DNA of 8,126 bases, from NCBI GenBank assembly GCA_041486955.1, contig JBGPML010000039.1, forward strand, positions 1 to 8,126, written 5' to 3'. Source of the DNA: JBGPML01 sp041486955 (GTDB lineage Bacteria > Patescibacteriota > UBA1384 > 2-12-FULL-50-11 > DASWYB01). Positions 6,159 to 8,126 of the stretch are shown one piece after another. The notes below the pieces were generated by a model, which saw nothing but the letters and a program-made list of their open reading frames with translations, searched no databases and had not been told where the DNA came from. Within the stretch, counting starts at the first letter, position 1. The number at the start of each line of letters is the position of its first letter. The translations under genes and the position numbers were made by a program.

Positions 6159-6663
6159 AGTTGGATTGTGATTCCTGTCCTTTTGACTTCTCATATCGCT
6201 CAAGAAGAACTCTGCATGCTTCTTCGTCGAGCGGAAAACCGGCTCTTTCCTCCATCTCTCTCAACCAGTAAAGCATGCTGAGTGTCGGTTTTTGGCACGT
6301 AGTTACTGTTTTCAAGTAAGTTGCCGGAATTACCCATTCTTGGAACGGTCGAGGCCATATCAGGGTAGATTCCTTCTCTTCTCTCAGGAAATATCGCAAT
6401 TTCCCAAGAGACTCCAACTTTGGAATTACTTCATCCTTTTCCCATTTGTTCAAAGCTTGCGGGCTTATCCCGGCATGGAATGCAAACTGCACCGGTGAGA
6501 AACCGAGAATTTCTCGTATCTGCCGAACAACTTCACCAGGCGATTGAAATCCAGGATCGCCCTTTTTGATCCTCCTTCTCCCAGTTCCTAACTTCTTGAT
6601 CCGATCCTCCAATTCATCAAGAAGATCGAGAGCTCGCTCTATCTTAGCTTTGACTTCTGCCAC
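6157..6663 (-). CDS. XRE-family helix-turn-helix DNA-binding protein
   Basis: The 168-residue protein has three parts. Residues 1-25 are a charged, probably coiled-coil helix that could mediate dimerisation. After a basic linker (GRRRIKKGD), residues 43-98 form a Cro/C1-type helix-turn-helix domain: VVRQIREILGFSPVQFAFHAGIS, the recognition helix PQALNKWEKDE, then IPKLESLGKLR. Residues 100-168 are a tail of unknown function with aromatic and helical segments. It starts at GTG, 5 bases after AAAGGGG. No adjacent toxin gene is seen on its strand, so an antitoxin role lacks support. It is divergent from the superoxide dismutase gene and shares its promoter region, so it may regulate itself and possibly the dismutase; that is inference. 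The N-terminal helix is an unusual addition for a small XRE protein. Confidence 0.82.
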   Translation of the reverse strand: MAEVKAKIERALDLLDELEDRIKKLGTGRRRIKKGDPGFQSPGEVVRQIREILGFSPVQFAFHAGISPQALNKWEKDEVIPKLESLGKLRYFLREEKESTLIWPRPFQEWVIPATYLKTVTTCQKPTLSMLYWLREMEERAGFPLDEEACRVLLERYEKSKGQESQSN

Positions 6664-6702
6664 ATTTTCCCCTTTCCATATAAGTGACGGTAAGATAGAG
6701 CG

Positions 6703-6731
6703 ACATTAACATATACCATACCTCAGGTCAA
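6703..6731 (-). promoter_or_regulatory. Candidate promoter of the XRE regulator gene
   Basis: Read on the minus strand, TTGACC (6731-6726) and TAATGT (6708-6703) are 17 bases apart, with TG one base before the second box (extended -10). The predicted leader is about 33 bases. The -35 match is strong (5 of 6), the -10 match weak (3 of 6). Confidence 0.45.
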
Positions 6732-6735
6732 GTTA

Positions 6736-6752
6736 TCATAATATGATTATGA
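6736..6752. promoter_or_regulatory. Perfect 7-3-7 palindrome, candidate operator
   Basis: TCATAAT and ATTATGA flank a 3-base centre (ATG). The site lies in the divergent gap, just upstream of the regulator's -35 box and about 11 bases upstream of the dismutase's -35 box. It could bind the neighbouring XRE protein or a Fur/PerR-type metal or peroxide sensor. It resembles AT-rich Fur-family boxes, but those usually have a 1-base centre. Confidence 0.45.
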
Positions 6753-6762
6753 GTTCATACCA

Positions 6763-6791
6763 ATGACAGTTTTGTACGTTTTTGCTAGTAT
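6763..6791 (+). promoter_or_regulatory. Promoter of the superoxide dismutase gene
   Basis: ATGACA (6763-6768, 5 of 6 to consensus) and TAGTAT (6786-6791, 4 of 6) are separated by 17 bases, and TG at 6783-6784 makes an extended -10. Transcription would start near 6798, leaving a leader of only about 11 bases that still contains GGAG. Confidence 0.6.
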
Positions 6792-6808
6792 GCAAAAAGG
6801 AGCATCTT

Positions 6809-7414
6809 ATGACTTATACCTATGAAGAAAAAAAGTTTGACTGTGTGGATAAGGAGTTGGATGGCATTTCCAAGAAAACTATGGAAGGCCACTACAAACT
6901 TTATCAGGGTTACGTAAAGAAGGCGAACGAAATTGCTGAAAAACTCGTGTCAGTCGATCGAGACCCAGCCAAAGCCAACCAGACTTATAGCGAAATCCGT
7001 GAACTGAAAGTTGAATATTCGTTTGCGCTTGGCGGAATTAAAAATCACGAACTTTATTTTGGCCATTTGGGTGGTAACGGTGGCGAACCGTCTGGCAAAT
7101 TAAAGGAATTAATCGATCGTGATTTTGGCTCGTTTGATAATTGGAAAATGGATTTAAAAGCCACTGGCATTGCTGGCCGCGGTTGGGCTTGGTTGGGTTA
7201 CGACTGGAAGACAATGGAGCTGTTTAACTATATCGGCGACGCCCAAAACAGCTACCCAATTTGGAATGTCTCTCCTCTTGTTGCTTTAGATGTCTACGAA
7301 CATGCCTATTGGGGCGATTACGGCACTGACCGAGCCGGTTATATTGATGCGTTTTTCAAGAATTTGGATTGGAAGTTGCCAGAGACCCTTACGGATAAGT
7401 ATCTAAAGAACTAG
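6809..7414 (+). CDS. Fe/Mn-family superoxide dismutase
   Basis: The 201-residue cytosolic enzyme (no signal peptide) should convert superoxide to hydrogen peroxide and oxygen. The four metal ligands are H28 (TMEGHYKLYQGY), H80 (KNHELYF), and D161 and H165 (DVYEHAYW). The gateway tyrosine is Y35, and GRGWAWL (123-129) is the usual core. Gly76 and Gln146 place the active-site glutamine at the Mn-type rather than the Fe-type position, though metal use cannot be settled from this. The first-helix motif is one residue shorter than in E. coli enzymes and lacks the conserved His30. I chose the ATG at 6809 because AAAAAGGAG (6794-6802) stands 6 bases before it; a TTG in frame at 6782 lies within the promoter. 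The gene is divergent from an XRE regulator and ends at a terminator shared with the next gene. Confidence 0.9.
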   Translation: MTYTYEEKKFDCVDKELDGISKKTMEGHYKLYQGYVKKANEIAEKLVSVDRDPAKANQTYSEIRELKVEYSFALGGIKNHELYFGHLGGNGGEPSGKLKELIDRDFGSFDNWKMDLKATGIAGRGWAWLGYDWKTMELFNYIGDAQNSYPIWNVSPLVALDVYEHAYWGDYGTDRAGYIDAFFKNLDWKLPETLTDKYLKN

Positions 7415-7425
7415 AATATAGTAAT

Positions 7426-7468
7426 AAAAAAAAAGAACCCAGCTCTTCCGATGGAGGGGCTGGGTTTT
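7426..7468. terminator. Bidirectional intrinsic terminator
   Basis: AACCCAGC (7436-7443) pairs with GCTGGGTT (7459-7466). The stem extends inward by six more pairs, including two or so G-T wobbles, to a 3-base loop at 7450-7452. A run of nine A (7426-7434) gives a strong T-run on the minus strand, ending the 7475-8089 gene. TTTT after the stem serves the dismutase on the plus strand more weakly. Confidence 0.85.
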
Positions 7469-7474
7469 GGTGTG

Positions 7475-8089
7475 TCATGGGACGAGAACCATCTGGGACA
7501 GTTCTTCGAACCATTGTTTCTGTGCGGTTTCGTCGTGAGGAAACCTGAGACGTGTCAGGCTTTCAAGCTCAACATTGAAGACTTGTTCATAATGTCCAAA
7601 TACCAACAGATTGAGGAACCGTTGGTTGGGCACTTCCACACCGAGAGCGAAGGCGACGACAAGCCCTGGAATCAGAGCCTCAGGCATATAGTTACTGATC
7701 AAGGCCTCGAGGTAAACACTCCAGTTATGCGCTGGACTGGATAACTGCCACCATGACGATCGTCTTTCGCCGTTGATCTGGTGGGGAAGAGTGTTGATAT
7801 CGAACTCAGCGATGTGTTTCGTACAGTCGCTGATACCTCGCCGCGTCACCTCAGCTAAGAGAGTCGCAGTTAATGGGTGATCGGGGCATTCGAAGTGCAA
7901 TGCCATGATCAAATCGGCCCACTCTTTCCAGGGCTCGTACTGAAGCGGTTCCGCCTGATACAGAACCGTTATCCCCGACTCTTCCAACGTTTCATACAGA
8001 CCGGCGACGTATCTTGCACTTCCCTGTAGTTGAGATGTCGGGAGTGGCAATCCACGTCGGATCCTACTTTCAAACTGTTCTCGTTTCAT
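7475..8089 (-). CDS. Hypothetical protein, 204 residues
   Basis: I do not recognise this protein. It has a basic N-terminus (MKREQFESRIRRGLPLP), then mostly helical sequence rich in Trp, Leu and acidic residues, with a mildly hydrophobic stretch at about 132-152 (YMPEALIPGLVVAFALGVEV) that is too mixed for a confident membrane helix. There is no signal peptide or catalytic motif. Coding is supported by a strong ribosome-binding site (GAGGAGAGG just before the ATG), an intrinsic terminator immediately after the stop, and a frame open across the whole length. It converges on the dismutase gene. Scattered Cys and His residues form no clear metal motif. Confidence 0.75.
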   Translation of the reverse strand: MKREQFESRIRRGLPLPTSQLQGSARYVAGLYETLEESGITVLYQAEPLQYEPWKEWADLIMALHFECPDHPLTATLLAEVTRRGISDCTKHIAEFDINTLPHQINGERRSSWWQLSSPAHNWSVYLEALISNYMPEALIPGLVVAFALGVEVPNQRFLNLLVFGHYEQVFNVELESLTRLRFPHDETAQKQWFEELSQMVLVP

Positions 8090-8126
8090 GTCCTCTCCTC
8101 ATGATTCGCGCACCCAGATTGATGCG
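8090..8126 (-). promoter_or_regulatory. Leader and ribosome-binding site of the 7475-8089 gene
   Basis: Read on the minus strand, GAGGAGAGG (8100-8092) lies two bases before the ATG at 8089. It decides the start. The promoter probably lies beyond the window edge; I see none in the remaining bases. Confidence 0.5.

Noticed and set aside
6782..6808. Upstream TTG start for the dismutase
   Set aside because: It lies in the promoter's -10 region, and a strong AGGAG sits just before the ATG at 6809.
7451..7744. 97-residue plus-strand open frame after the dismutase
   Set aside because: It starts inside the terminator and is antisense to the supported 7475-8089 gene.
1..8126. CRISPR array, tRNA, rRNA, transposase or integrase
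   Set aside because: I looked for spaced direct repeats, cloverleaf-like features and recombinase motifs by eye and saw none.

Overview
The window looks like a chromosome segment from a small-genome, moderate-GC bacterium. My best guess is the Candidate Phyla Radiation (Patescibacteria) or a similar uncultivated lineage. The reasons are a transketolase encoded as two half-size subunits, a compact carbon-metabolism cluster with overlapping or closely spaced genes, a divergent ribulose-phosphate epimerase, small orphan genes, and palindromic repeats in the gaps. This placement is inference; no rRNA or other phylogenetic marker is present.

Left part (1-4634, plus strand): the 3' end of a SLOG/TIGR00725-like nucleotide-binding protein overlaps ribulose-phosphate 3-epimerase. 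Then come the transketolase N-terminal subunit, the transketolase C-terminal subunit and a class II fructose-bisphosphate aldolase. Together epimerase, transketolase and aldolase would interconvert pentose phosphates, triose phosphates and fructose phosphates (non-oxidative pentose phosphate pathway plus aldolase). The cluster is interrupted. About 960 bases separate the two transketolase halves and hold nested inverted repeats, a GC-rich hairpin and an unrecognised gene on the opposite strand (2133-2651) whose local GC is visibly higher than that of its neighbours. Another inverted repeat lies between the epimerase and the N-terminal subunit.

Middle (4635-6091, plus strand): a D-isomer-specific 2-hydroxyacid dehydrogenase, probably a glyoxylate/hydroxypyruvate reductase, and a small three-helix membrane protein of unknown function.

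Right part (6092-8126): a minus-strand XRE-type helix-turn-helix regulator with its own terminator is divergent from a plus-strand Fe/Mn superoxide dismutase. The 145-base gap between them holds two facing promoter candidates and a perfect 7-3-7 palindrome. The dismutase ends at a two-way terminator shared with an unrecognised minus-strand gene (7475-8089).

I found no CRISPR array, tRNA, rRNA, transposase or integrase. The points most worth following up are the split transketolase locus with its antisense orphan gene, the families of intergenic palindromes, and the regulator/operator/dismutase arrangement.
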